Shown: piece after piece, positions 23,037 to 33,937 of the stretch | Position numbering within the stretch: the stretch's first letter is position 1 | Layout of the letters: every line of letters begins with the position of its first letter | DNA from: Athripsodes cinereus | Lineage: Eukaryota; Arthropoda; Insecta; Trichoptera; Leptoceridae | Direction of reading: 5' to 3' | Assembly (NCBI GenBank): GCA_947579605.1 | Contig: OX388312.1 | Coordinates: forward strand, 25,195,313-25,259,312 | Length of the DNA stretch: 64,000 nucleotides | Translations under genes and position numbers: made by a program | The notes under the pieces: model-generated | Database searches by the model: none | What the model saw: the letters and a program-made list of their open reading frames with translations, nothing else | What the model was told of the DNA's origin: nothing

Positions 23037-23760
23037 ATGTATCTTTTTGAGTTGTTAAAGTCCTGGGGATTTGAGGATAAAATAGAATTATTCAGTAGTA
23101 AGTACCTACCATCACTTATTTGTTGTTTGTCATATTGTTTTAATTTAATGTGCAATATTTATTTATTTCTACTTATATTCTCGTAATTATATACATAGTT
23201 TTCACTCAAGAAATGTTATGTTAATGAAATGATTGCCAATAAATGTGCTTTTGCACAAAAAACACCAGACTACATAACTAACCTAACCTACAAATCAGTG
23301 TATAAATAATTTTGTGCTTAATAAAACCACAATATTACACCGCATTGTTATTCCCAGATATAATGCTACATTAAAATAATTCTAAATTATTGAAGTTTTG
23401 ATGCATTGACCTAAACTTAATATATTCCTTATGTTTTCCCACAGAAAATAAAATGGACATTGATATTGAATGAACAAGAAGTAACAGAGCTGAGACAAAG
23501 ATACCACTATCATCTAAACGATATGGAGTGAGACATCACAATATTATTATTGTTATTAATGTGTATTATGTTGGAAGTGTTGGAACAGGAATATTCCAAA
23601 AAAATGTACTGCACTACAAGTATAGTATGTCTATGGCTGTTTTATTTGGTTTCCTATAATATGGTGTATATTTTTATGTATGTTTTAATGTACGTGTCTT
23701 TATTAACTGTCTTTATTTGTATTTTTTTCCTTTGTAATTTTTAATAAACTATTATTTTAC
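23037..23760 (+). pseudogene. Two-exon mini-gene relic resembling a SAM-domain N-terminus
   Basis: ATG at 23037 opens MYLFELLKSWGFEDKIELFS, which looks like the first two helices of a SAM-type (sterile alpha motif) protein-interaction domain. The frame runs to a good donor, A/GTAAGTACC, with the exon ending at 23097. The acceptor TTTTCCCACAG ends at 23444, leaving a 347-bp GT-AG intron. Splicing continues KNKMDIDIE and stops at 23471-23473. In the next frame, LNEQEVTELRQRYHYHLND follows and ends at 23524-23526, as expected for the rest of a SAM-like domain. A single frameshift near 23465 would therefore explain the break. A polyadenylation signal AATAAA lies at 23743-23748. Either this is a decayed gene, or a very short 29-residue peptide is made. 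The domain call is by eye. Confidence 0.45.
23098..23444 (+). other. Predicted GT-AG intron of the mini-gene relic
   Basis: The donor GTAAGTACC at 23098 matches the metazoan consensus. The acceptor ends CCCACAG at 23444 after a T-rich run. The intron joins the SAM-like start to its continuation without changing phase, up to the later frameshift. This is inferred from sequence only. Confidence 0.45.
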
Positions 23761-24719
23761 GCAAGTAACTACTTAAAAGATTTTTTTTATTTTAATTTCC
23801 TACCTACTTTTTCTACTTATATTAATCACAATGTTTATTTGTAAAGTGTGAATAATTATTCTAATAATATTATTTTTGTTGGTATGTTTAAAATAATTAT
23901 ACCGTTATTAGAAAAATAGATCACATTTTACAACTAAACGCGATTAATATTATTGGACTTTTGACAGCTACATTTTGAGGTTATGTATAGGTACCTACGT
24001 AAGTATGACAAGTAAATCAATTGATTCGTACCAACGATTCGTTCTGCAGCCAACTTCAAGTTGATGACGTCACTGTGAAGAAGTTGTTGGTAAATGTACC
24101 AATGAATTGGTTGCGAAGTCAATAGATCTGTACTAATGAATCGTTGTTACGATCTCTGGTCCTAATTTGATAGTACGTACCAATGATTCGTTGTGAAATT
24201 TCGTTAGTATTTTTCTCAGTGTAATACCACACGGTGATGGAAATCGCACGAGTGTGTAAAACACCTATCAAACAACTTCAAGAACTTGGATGTTACACTC
24301 ATAATAACACAATATAATATAGTATGTTGCTATATATTGTATAAGTAGTAGACACTTTGTTCACAAATATAAAGCAAATCCAAAATATTATTACACTGTG
24401 TTAATGATTTTGTTTAATAAACTTTGGCATCCGCATACAGCACGCTTCAAATTTTCGTGGCTTTTCTATTATAGTGTACAATAATAATACATATTATGTA
24501 TGTAGATACAAACCGATGTATAAATGAATAAAAAGTAACATTATAGACAAACGGATACTTATTTAACACTTCTGTATACAAATATGTCAGTAAATCAAAC
24601 GGCTTGGTATTAGAATTTTTTGAAAGAATTTAATATTATTATATTATTTTCAGTACATACACATATAGACATCGCATTCCAGCGATAAACTTGCCCAATA
24701 TTATATTTTATTGATTATA
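23761..24719. other. Intergenic DNA with repeated GTACCAATGATTCG motif
   Basis: The motif GTAC(C/T)AA(C/T)GA(A/T)T occurs at 24028, 24096, 24130 and 24177. The first three are spaced in multiples of 34 bp (68 and 34). A CRE-like TGACGTCA lies at 24064-24071. No gene was recognised. Confidence 0.4.
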
Positions 24720-24835
24720 TATTTTTTTATAAAAGATATATTTGGGTTTTGTTATAAATGCAAATACAATCTTATACACCTTTCACAGTAAACTAAAAGC
24801 TTGTGGCGTGAAAGGGGAGTTTGCCGGCATCTAGG
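24720..24835 (+). repeat. Dispersed repeat, copy 2 (copy 1 at 22225-22335)
   Basis: AAGATATATTTGGGTTTTGT, AATACAATCTTATACACC, TTTCACAGTAAACT and GTGAAAGGGGAGTTTGCC are in the same order and orientation as copy 1. Confidence 0.65.
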
Positions 24836-26070
24836 ATCTTTTGTTCACGAGGCTGAGACTCTACCTCCAGGCTACCGACGAACTCTAAAAAGCTGAACAA
24901 AAAAATCTAAACTATATGCATCACATATTTTCTTTCCCTTGTCCTAGCTGGAGAGCCACTGCAACTAATTACATATCTCCTTCAGGAATCTCTAATTTCT
25001 GAATAAGGTATTTTTTCCTAAAAAAATAAAATCACAAATCTAATAATATTACAAAACACTATTTAACTTCCAATTCATTTTATTTAAACTTCAGAACGTT
25101 TACGATTTTTTGTTTTATTTTTTCTGTATTTTTTTCTCTATACCTATCTAAATTAACTACAAAATAGTATAGCTTTTTACATAATAATGGAAATTCAAAT
25201 TTACAATTCAATTTATCGCATTACTAGATTTAACTAAAATTTTAATTCTAAATATTTCAAGAACTGATTGAATTAATATTAGTTGTTCAGACCATGTCTA
25301 ATTACGAGCTTCTATTATCAGCAACTTTATTGATTGTATCGAATATTAAAAGTACGTACATCGTCTGTTCCAAATTAAAATCAATAGATACAATATAATG
25401 CTACAAGTGTCTTAATTTGTATGAAACACTCTCATTGTGTTTCGTATATATTATTGTTGAACACAACATTGATAATATAATATTTGCACCAGAAATCATG
25501 CACTGAATGTTGAACAGAATATTATATTGTATTCATCCGCTCATATCGATCAGACCTGCAATAAACTTGTGTTGCTCTTTCTTAATATCTATCGATTCTT
25601 GCAATAAAATGTATGATTTATAACGCATGAGTCTATTGAGAAAGCACATACATTGGTTAATTTGTATTTATAAGACTGATTTCCATCCCAGCTTAAAAGA
25701 ATAAGTTTAATATATCAAAGGGATCTGGTGATAACCGAATAAAATCAAGAAAATTTTATTTTGTTCGTATTTCTTAGAGAATTACATAACATTTCTGAAG
25801 AATCGATTGGAATGTGAGTCGAAATACGTTGGTGCAGAATTGTTCCTCTAAATAAGAGAGACTTTTTCTGATTAAATTTCTAAGAAGAACAAAATACGAG
25901 TAGGTACATTATATTGTCGGTAGGTATTTATTTTGAAAAAAAAACCTCCAAAATCATCATAAATATCTCAGAATCTTCAAAAAGTGATGTTACCAGTGAA
26001 TTGAACATTAATAATAATATTTTTGAGGATATGTAAACATTTATTACAATTAACTAAGGAATCTGTATGT
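24836..26070. other. Intergenic DNA, nothing recognised
   Basis: About 1.2 kb without a supported gene, RNA or repeat boundary. Confidence 0.4.
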
Positions 26071-26247
26071 TTTGAGTGTCTTGTAAATGACAGGTATTTG
26101 TAAAACATCACGTTTAAGATATTTTACATCTTCAATTCAGCTTCAATTTTCGATTGAGGTATGCCATCCATCCTGAATGGCGTAACTTTTATTTGAACAA
26201 AGAAGACAACTTGCTGTTCGCTGGCTGCCCCATTCGTGGTGATATGA
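26071..26247 (+). repeat. SINE-like repeat, copy 6, diverged
   Basis: GAGTGTCTTGTAAATGACAGG, TATTTGTAAAA, ACATCTTCAATTCAGC, GAGGTATGCCATCCATCCTG, AATGGCG, ACAACTTGC, GCTGGCTGCCCCATTCGTGG and TGATAT follow the family order. A roughly 10-bp insertion splits the CAGC-GATGAGG core. Confidence 0.65.
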
Positions 26248-26750
26248 ACTTGACAATTGAACACATACTTAATTAGAAACAAAATATATAGGTACATTAA
26301 GCTCTCGGATTCAATCATTCCATTCTCTCGTTATTGCAAATTTACCTGCAAAAGATCACCATGAAAATTTTCAACCAACTGTAAGGCTTAATAAAGGTAT
26401 TATACAAACTCGGATAACGGAATCAAATATTCCCGCTTACGGGAATTCATTGATAAATTCTTTAATAAATTATTAATATTAAATTACTATCACACAAGTT
26501 GTAGACATCATCAGGTGGGCGCTTGATGAAAATTTCAATGAATTTTGTATTTAAATTTATGTAGCGCTAATGCTTGCTAAATTATAGATCATCCAGCCAT
26601 AAACATAATATTATCTAACAGCTACAAGAACCTCTGAATATTTACTAAGAGAGTATTACTAGCTTCAAAACCGAGTAAGAAATAATTAATATAGTATCGA
26701 AAAATCAACACTTATACTAGTACTAAGCAAACATTGAACTTTTACGCCTT
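26248..26750. other. Intergenic DNA, nothing recognised
   Basis: No gene was seen. A CATCATCAGGTGGGCGC motif near 26508-26524 resembles the two near 11.7-11.9 kb (possible Penelope-like ends, unproven). Confidence 0.3.
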
Positions 26751-26756
26751 CTCGTT

Positions 26757-26825
26757 TGTCAGAGTTTGAAAGAGGCCTATATCCATCATTGGACAGATGA
26801 CTGACAAGTGAGTAGTAATGACACC
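26757..26825 (+). mobile_element. LINE ORF2 extreme C-terminus remnant
   Basis: The frame SLKEAYIHHWTDD followed by a stop matches the SLEEAYVQQWT-type ending common to many insect LINEs. The DNA form is GAGGCCTATATCCATCATTGG. Only about 20 codons survive, upstream homology is lost, and no reverse transcriptase is present. Confidence 0.5.
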
Positions 26826-27039
26826 TACCCTAGCAAAAATTGATCGGCTGTTTGCGTGTTGATTAAATTGTAAAACCGATTTATGTAATGATTTGCAATA
26901 AAATGTAAGAAATAAATGTGAAGCAAAAATATTATTTACAAGAATAACTTAGAATTATGGCTTGATGCAATATGCCTATTTGGTATTTATTTTAACATAT
27001 TAATCAAGTTATTATCATAATCAGATGCAACATATAATA

Positions 27040-27190
27040 TTATACTAGTTTGACAATGACTTCATAATTCGAAACCACGTAATTTTTAATAATTTTTTTA
27101 AGTATAACTAAAACCAATTGTGTTTTTTTCCATATACCTATAAACATGGAGGTTTACAAAATTAACGTCGAATCAGTAAATACAAATGCA
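27040..27190 (+). repeat. Dispersed repeat, copy 2 (copy 1 at 3850-4015)
   Basis: TTTGACAATGACTT, ATTCGAAACCACGTAAT, then CCATATACCTATAAACATGG, TTTACAA and AACGTCGAATCA match 3840-3990 in order. It is diverged and lacks the opposing arm of the inverted repeat. Confidence 0.5.
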
Positions 27191-28535
27191 ACATGTTTTT
27201 TTAAATACTAATTCAGACGCTGAGTGACACAATAATGTTTTCTAACCATTATTTTTGCTATTAATTCAATCATCATTATCTTCGTCGGTCTCTTAACTAT
27301 GAGGATAGTGACCATCATGCCTCGTTCTGTAGACCATCTCTATAATTCAGTGGCGTGTTTTCTATAGAGGCAAAATACTGATGCATGCCTACAATTACGT
27401 GTGTTTCTTCTATACAAAATACCAACGCGTGTCTTGGCGATATTGCGAACATGATTGCAAAAAATGAATCTCGTAATTTTACACCAGATCAAACGACATT
27501 ATCTCCACCTCGAGCGATCCTCCGCCATGCATAAGGCCCCGTGTAGTGAACTATTGTTAATTAATTGAATACAATGGAATAAAATTGACGATACTTTTAC
27601 GTTACCTCGTCCCATAATTGACTCGATAACGGGGGCTTTGCCTCTGAAAAGAAACATAAAATTACTCGTCACTACCAAACTCAGATAAAAAAAATATAAT
27701 TCCACAAGATTATTAAGAAAAAAAAAGAGTTTCTCCATCACTTACTATTCCGATAAGGGTGGTCTTATAAGATGTACACAACATATGAACATGGAAACAT
27801 AATGAACGGACTAAAATATTTGGGTAGATTTTACTATGTATAAGAGATTTAGTACCTATTATTATTCTATTCTGTTATAGAAGGAAAATAATTTTATATT
27901 TTATAATTTCATATCAATTTGGATAACTAAAGGATAATAATAATATTGGCACGTTGTAAATTTGTTCACTAATTCTCAATTATTATGAACCATTTACTTA
28001 CATAATTAATCATATTGCGTTGTTTTACATATATGAAATGACTCGTTATACCTATTATTTAAATGGAAATTTGTATGATTGGCTTTATAACCATGTACGC
28101 GGGATCACAAAGAATATGTGCCCTTGCGCTGTGTTACATATCATTGTTACATATAGAGCGTCCATTATATTGATATATTATAGATTACAATTGATTTGTT
28201 TGTAATTAAAATCTTTTATAATTCTTCTTCTCCTTTGGTGTTGTGTCAATTCCCTTCATCGTTGACTATAATTGGAAAGTGTCCCTATTCTGAACAGTTT
28301 GACAAAACAATTCCTCAACACTCCTTATTCCTGTGGCTCACAAATAATATGGAACCAGGACATCCGTTTCCTTCCAATACCTATATGATTTTCTATTTTG
28401 CCCTAATAATCATAAACTTAGGTTATAATGAGGCCTTTGCTGCGTCATACGTACTATGAGAATGAGAATAGACTAAAAAATGATGTTTCATCCATAAAGC
28501 TATCGACGGCTCGAATAACTATCTACTACAATAAA
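27191..28535. other. Intergenic DNA with unclassified frames
   Basis: On the minus strand near 27502-27545 the frame ends GALCMAEDRSRWR, which weakly resembles LINE C-terminal AEDRSRWR motifs. A + frame of 87 codons at 28196-28459 has no recognisable motif. Nothing here is supported as a gene. Confidence 0.3.
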
Positions 28536-28679
28536 CAGGGGCCGTAGACAAACCGTACGCGATCGACTACTACTGGCGAACTTTTCTACATGTACCGTGT
28601 AATTATGCGTTATTGTTGCGGTTATAGTCGAAAATTCGTTTGTACTCGATCGCCAAGTACGGTTTGTCTAGGGAGTCAG
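28536..28679. mobile_element. Palindromic MITE with CGATCG arms, copy 1
   Basis: The left arm is CAGGGGCCGTAGACAAACCG with GCGATCGACTA following. The right arm carries CGATCGCCAAGTACGG and TTTGTCTAGGGAG. The centre has CATGTACCGTGTAATTATGC. The second copy (52756-52911) is in the opposite orientation. CAGGGG/CCCCTG ends suggest hAT, but I found no matching 8-bp flanks, so the family stays open. Confidence 0.65.
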
Positions 28680-29984
28680 TTTATATGACAATAATTTCAG
28701 AGCCATAGGAATGTTGTAGGAAATAGTGATCATATTGGCGCAATGTCGAATCGTCCTGAATTGTGAAGAATCGTTTTAACCCGAAAGAAACGTTGACGAA
28801 CAAAACATAATGACATTTGAAAAGAATTTATTTTTCCATAATATAATAAAATATTAATTTGTTTCACAAATATTTCATTCAACTATAAGCTATATTATTG
28901 TCAATTCAATGTTTCAACGACTATGTATTTACTTTACCGTATACGTAGATGTACTTACGGATACGCATTCAAGAGCAGGTGTGGGATTCGCTTCGGATTG
29001 ACATCCATCCTACATAATGTTGTTATTAAAGTAGGTATTTTATGTAAGTTCAAAATTATCCGACCGACAATACCGGTACACATTATGTAAAGTACAGTAC
29101 CTTAGTGTGGAACAACAACATAATATGAATATTTTCACAACAAAACACTTAAGTCCCTATTATGGGAACAATTGTACTTGTATTTACACAAGGAAATCAT
29201 TCAAATATTTTGCCGAACGTTTTGTTAGAATGCGTAGGATTGGTTTAAACGTTATGTTTATGATTTTCATATAATATTATTATTATTTGGTACTTTGAAT
29301 TCAAACGATAACGTAAAACTAAGCGAGCTTTCTATAAATAGTGTATCAAGTAGCAATATAATACCCCATATTCTATATTGATTCAAACTAAAATAAGAAC
29401 GTTCCAAAATTTTATAATCAAGTTCACTTGAACTAACGGAATAATCATTCATTTTTTTATATGATACAAGTATTATATAATTCTAATTAGGAACAATTAT
29501 AGAATACCATTGTAGTCTAACTAAAATTGGAACGTTCCTATTTTAGTAAGTGCACACTAAAAATGAAATAGAATCGGGCGTACTGTGTTAAAACTTTGTC
29601 TATCAAATATCTTTGAAAACGTATAATTTTTCTTTAATTAACTAAATACAATATTCTGAAGTTTTCAGTTGAAGATAAATATTAATTTATCAAATCCAAA
29701 AAGATTTATAATAAACGACAAACTTCCAATACGAGTAAAATACCTCATTTGCAATGTGTCATTAAATAACGTTTATTTATTTGAAAAAAATATACATTTT
29801 GATAATATATTCAATATACATTCACGAATCTCAAAATATTGGCCAACATGTGAAACAGGAAAATCCAAAAAAAAAACCTAGTCAATGTGTTGAAACAGGA
29901 GCACAAGGAATAGTTGAACATGCGTAAGAAATCGAATGAACATGAAAGAAATAAAATTATGTGCCAGAGGAAAGTAAAAATAAA
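28680..29984. other. Intergenic DNA, nothing recognised
   Basis: No supported gene. The + frame 29669-29881 is low-complexity AT-rich and unconvincing. Confidence 0.4.
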
Positions 29985-30063
29985 TAGATAAATACTTTAT
30001 TCGATCAATAAATAACAACGTACAAATTTTGAGACAATTTATCACCAATATGGCTACAATTAA
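29985..30063 (-). repeat. Dispersed retroposon-like 3' end, copy 2
   Basis: Shares ATACTTTATTC-ATCAAT, GAGACAATTTATCACCAATA and TGGCTACAATTAA with 818-893. On the minus strand it carries GAATAAAGTATTTAT near its end. Similarity stops just after 30063, so the two copies diverge upstream. Confidence 0.5.
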
Positions 30064-30214
30064 GTTGCTGCAGCCTCACTATTTAAGTATCTTATCAGTA
30101 TTTAAGCCCAATTTATAAGCTTCCCTCTAATTTAAAAAATATTTTTAATAGTAAATTATTTTTTTTACTAAAAACAATTTCAATAAATACTAGATGTCCA
30201 CATATTACGCATAG

Positions 30215-30424
30215 GTATCTACGAATGAATGTAATTCATAAACATAGAAATATCTATAATTTTCTTTTTTATATTCATTCATCTCGTCTACAATTGATAC
30301 AGTCATCTTATTTTGGTATCGGCAATGTCTACAATGGGCATCACCAGTCACCACGTATTTAGTTGATACACAACCTCCACACCTCCAATGATTTTCACGT
30401 AAAATATAAAAAAAATATGGTAAT
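30215..30424 (-). pseudogene. FLYWCH-like zinc-finger fragment
   Basis: A minus-strand frame of about 69 codons without a start reads YFFYILRENHWRCGGC, then VSTKYVVTGDAHCRHC, then YQNKMTVSIVDEMNEYKKE, and stops at 30215-30217. The pattern resembles FLYWCH zinc fingers: a hydrophobic strand, an aromatic-W-R-C core, a second Cys, a TGD-like turn, then H-x-x-x-H or C. These occur in insect transcription regulators and in MULE-type transposases. The usual final HNH pair is not evident; instead there is a CxxC, so a zinc ribbon is an alternative. With no ATG and no partner exon it is probably a fragment. A chance frame cannot be excluded. Confidence 0.38.
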
Positions 30425-31905
30425 AAAACTAGTAATAGTAACCAATAATAGTAATAAAAATATGTCTTATATCGTTATTCGTATGTAAAACATTCATATT
30501 TCCGCTTATAAAAAATATAAATTTATTATTACGTTTACTTCATCAGATACAAATCAAGAAATCTATAAACATCATTGACAAGTATTATGATGATGAGTCA
30601 CTCACTATGAGTGATTTACATAATATTATTGGCTGCTCTGTGTATTGTATTGTAGTCGAGTTTGTTGTCTTGATTTATTTATTTATTTTATTCTTGTAGA
30701 AAATTATTATTGATGCAATAAAACGTAGCATCATTTTATCGTGATAAAGTATGATTCATTCAGTAGTGCTTTGGTGAAGTTACCGAATATATTATATACT
30801 AGTTTAAAACTCGGCATCACCTAAGGAAACATTAAATTGACCAAAAAACTGTTTTGTACAACATTGTACAAAACAAATTGTTTTATAGTACCCATAGTAC
30901 CTACCAAGTAAAGTCTCAGACATGTTGGCATATTAGTATTGTAGTATTCTAGTCAGGAATATTATGTATATATTTTAAAGTAAGGAATTAAGATAATATA
31001 TTAGAATAATAATTTATATATAAAAATGATTTTGTAACCTTTGTAAAATATCAAAACATTGAATTATATTTGTATATGGATATATAAAAAAGAACTTAAC
31101 AGGACTTGTAATATTTTTGATAAAATAAATAAAAAAAAAAAATTAAAAAAAACATGTGCCGAAAATAGAGTTGTTGTTTGAAAAAGTTGAAAATAATGTC
31201 GAGGCAAGCAAGTACTAAAGCACCTTAGTAAAAATTACATCGCAACAGGTAGTTGCAGAAACTGAAACAGCCCTCTGAAAAAAAGATTATACCTACATAG
31301 AATAAAAGATTCCTATGATGGCGGTTGTGGCCGGCTGGCCCTTCAGGCCCTTCCCAGAGAACAATTTCGTTTTGAATGTGTCGATAAATAAGAGGAGATT
31401 TTCGAGTGAGAGGTGGGTTTCTTTTCAATGCCCTCTGAAGAAACCAGATCTCAAATATTACGGGAAACATTCATAAATATACCGGAAAAAGGTCAATATT
31501 TAACCAGTTTTTTGTAGTCTGGATTCTATACTTTATTCCAATATGAACGAAAATTCTATACTTTATTCCAACCTTCACTAATAAATGGAGAAAAAAATCG
31601 TGACTAAAGCTACAAGATAAATAGATGGGTATAAATTTTGTATCGTAAACGCAATGAAACGAAAGTTTTGTGTTTTATCAATATTTTCATTTGCATTATC
31701 TCGATCAAAAAATAAGATTTAATTGATTTACGTATCTGCCTGACAATGTGAGCGAAAGTTTTCAAAAGCTGGCCCACAAATCGATAAAGACACCAGTGCA
31801 ATTACTAAATATTCTGTTTCATATTAATTTCTTATTATAATGAACTTCCACCAAGAACCACTGGTCGATAAATTAAGCATTGTTATTTTATCTCAATCTT
31901 GCAAA
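30425..31905. other. Intergenic DNA, nothing recognised
   Basis: Includes long A-runs at about 31131-31150. The segment 31225-31470 is somewhat richer in GC but shows no recognisable frame. Confidence 0.4.
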
Positions 31906-31907
31906 AT

Positions 31908-32075
31908 ATATAATAATAATAATAATAATAATGAACTTTCTTGCACAATAAGAAGCATACATAATTACCAAGTTATATAACAATGTGATACAAATAAATG
32001 ATATTGTGCAATGGGCGAGTTTATCGCAGAAGCGATATCTCCCAACTAACCCATAGTTGGAAGATACTTCCAACT
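31908..32075 (-). mobile_element. LINE 3'-UTR remnant with (ATT)n tail
   Basis: GGGCGAGTTTATCGCAGAAG, GCGATATCTCCCAACTAACC on the + strand is shared with 56170-56220 and 56630-56652. On the minus strand this lies just upstream of a simple-repeat tail, here (ATT)n (31911-31932 on the + strand). The GCGATAAACTCGCC block followed by an AT-rich tail is typical of 3' ends of insect non-LTR elements. No coding part is attached. Confidence 0.55.
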
Positions 32076-32613
32076 AACCATACATAGAGTACATAAACAA
32101 TCGCACATTTGAACGAACTTAAATATTTATGCGGGAATTTACTTTATAACTATAGGTATTCAGTAATTTTATGTATATTACTAAGGTGTGGACTCTATAG
32201 GTCATACGATAATTATATGTTTAAAACAATGGCTTATTTTTATACTAATTATTAAATTTTATCACAGTAATATAATTTATAGTGCAACTTCTATCATGCA
32301 ACCACTTAGCAAAAATTCTAGGTATTTTATTTTTTTACGCGGCGGCAGAATTGCCATCCACACTTCTCAGCATTATACAACCAGATAAGTATCTATATTA
32401 TGATCAGTCATGGTCACACAAAAACTTAACAGTCTAATGCCGGGAAAAATTCACCTATCCAGATATACTATATAACAAAGGATTAGGCTCAGAACGCGGG
32501 TTCAAAATACCAGCATTGTGCCTGAAATATCTGTGTTCAAAAACTTTTTTACAATATTACAAGTGTTAGTTTTAATATGTAGATTTTTTAATTTTAATGT
32601 ACAAATTAACCGG

Positions 32614-32898
32614 TTAATCTAATTTTTGTAAATTATTTATTAAAGATTTCGGAGTTACCCCTGTAGCTGACATGACTAAAGGTATTATATAAACGGACCT
32701 AAAATGCCAAATATTTTTTAGTTCTCCTGCTAGTTCTGTATATTTACGTATTTTTTCTGCGACAGTTGTTTGTATATTATGTGTATTTGGGACAGCGATG
32801 TCTATTAGGTACGTTATTTTATTACGTTTATCATGTAATACTAAATCGGGTCTATTATTATTGGACAATATTAAAGTGTCGTTTACGTGCCAAAGCAC
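32614..32898 (-). pseudogene. LINE ORF C-terminal fragment with endonuclease-like motif
   Basis: A 94-residue minus-strand frame includes NNRPDLVLHDKRNKITYLID, IAVPNTHNI, EKIRKYTELAGELK, IIPLVMSATGVTPKSL and a terminal NNLQKLD. The RPD...D-I-A-V-P spacing and the following K-Y and V-I-S-A-T-G segments are found at the C-termini of non-LTR retrotransposons with a restriction-like (PD-D/E-x-K) endonuclease. It is truncated upstream near 32898 and has no reverse transcriptase. The clade is uncertain, but a LINE origin is likely. Confidence 0.6.
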
Positions 32899-33006
32899 AA
32901 TTTATATTTATCTTTATATTTATTCATTAAACTATTTTATGCAAGTATTGTTTAAACCCGTTAAATTCATAGCAAAGAATAGGCCTCTCTATCTTTTTCG
33001 TAATTT

Positions 33007-33180
33007 TTAGAGTGCCTGCAAAAGGAAAGTATCCGTTAAACGCCACGAAAAGAATTTAATATCTTCGATTCAGCGATGAAGTGTCACGCATTCAGAATAT
33101 TTTATATTTTATTGGCGAGAAGGTAATGATCTGATTGTTAATTGCATGCAGTCAGTCTATTGGCTTCCCCACTTATGGAA
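33007..33180 (+). repeat. SINE-like repeat, copy 7, diverged
   Basis: GAGTGCCTGCAAAAGGAAAG, ATATCTTCGATTCAGCGATG, CATTCAGAATATTTTATATT, GGCGAGAAGG, TTGCATGCAG and GGCTTCCCCACTTATGG follow the family order. It lies just upstream of the gypsy-type LTR. Confidence 0.6.
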
Positions 33181-33261
33181 AAGCCGTACTAACATCCATA
33201 CACTACATCACTTACATTGAAGACAAAGAACTACACATTCTCACTTTTTAGCCTTATATGT

Positions 33262-33915
33262 TGTCGTAGTTAAAAATAACAATAGATAATTATTAGAGTA
33301 TTCCATATTAAAATTTACTTAGTTACCATTTGACTTTTTTTTTGAAGGAAAGAATCCCGCAAATATTAAATAAAACTCTATTTTGACTTCCGTTAAATTT
33401 CTCTATGTTGAACATTCTGTAACTAACTTCACTTGTCCCCTGCTCCTGGCCTCGGTAGCACCGGCCGACGCTTTTGCGTTGGGCGGTGGCTGAACCGAAA
33501 AGTAATAACTTGTGTTAAAAGTGCTAAACAATAATTGAAACCTGTATCAAAATAAACTGTACATAGTGATAAGTGACTTGATTAATTTTAACTTAGAATT
33601 TGTTGTATAATATTAAGTGCTTGTGTAAAATGTAACTGTGTGTCTGTTTGTGTTGAACCGGACAGTAATAATTTGAACCATGAATAAATATTTTGTTATT
33701 TAACTTAACTTCTGTTTTCTTTTGATCTATGAAACCAAACTAAGAACTCTACAATTATCCCTGAACTGAGACTCAAGTTCTTCGACTGAATTAGCTGGAC
33801 AATGTATAAAAAGGTGGACTGGAGTCAGAGAAAGTTTTGGAGGGAAGTATAATGGAAAGTAGTTGTGAATAATTTGAGAACTAGTAAATAAAAGTGTACG
33901 AATTATGCGTCTACA
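33262..33915 (+). repeat. 5' LTR of the gypsy-type element
   Basis: 654 bp, TG...CA ends. It contains a TATA-like TATAAAAA at 33805. A GAGTCAGA initiator-like sequence lies about 25 bp downstream and a polyadenylation signal AATAAA at 33887-33892, giving a plausible short R region. A GC-rich patch (GGTAGCACCGGCCGACGC) lies at about 33455-33472. Confidence 0.92.
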
Positions 33916-33919
33916 TAAA

Positions 33920-33937
33920 TGGCGCCCAACGTGGGGC
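33920..33937 (+). promoter_or_regulatory. Primer-binding site, tRNA-Lys type
   Basis: TGGCGCCCAACGTGGGGC lies four bases after the LTR. It is the complement of the 3' end (with CCA) of insect tRNA-Lys(CUU), the primer used by several insect gypsy-group elements. Confidence 0.85.

Noticed and set aside
27499..27741. Minus frame ending GALCMAEDRSRWR as a LINE C-terminus
   Set aside because: Only about ten residues resemble LINE endings and nothing upstream supports it, so it was not listed as an element.
28196..28459. 87-codon + frame
   Set aside because: No domain, signal or neighbouring exon. Its length is within what chance gives in this window.
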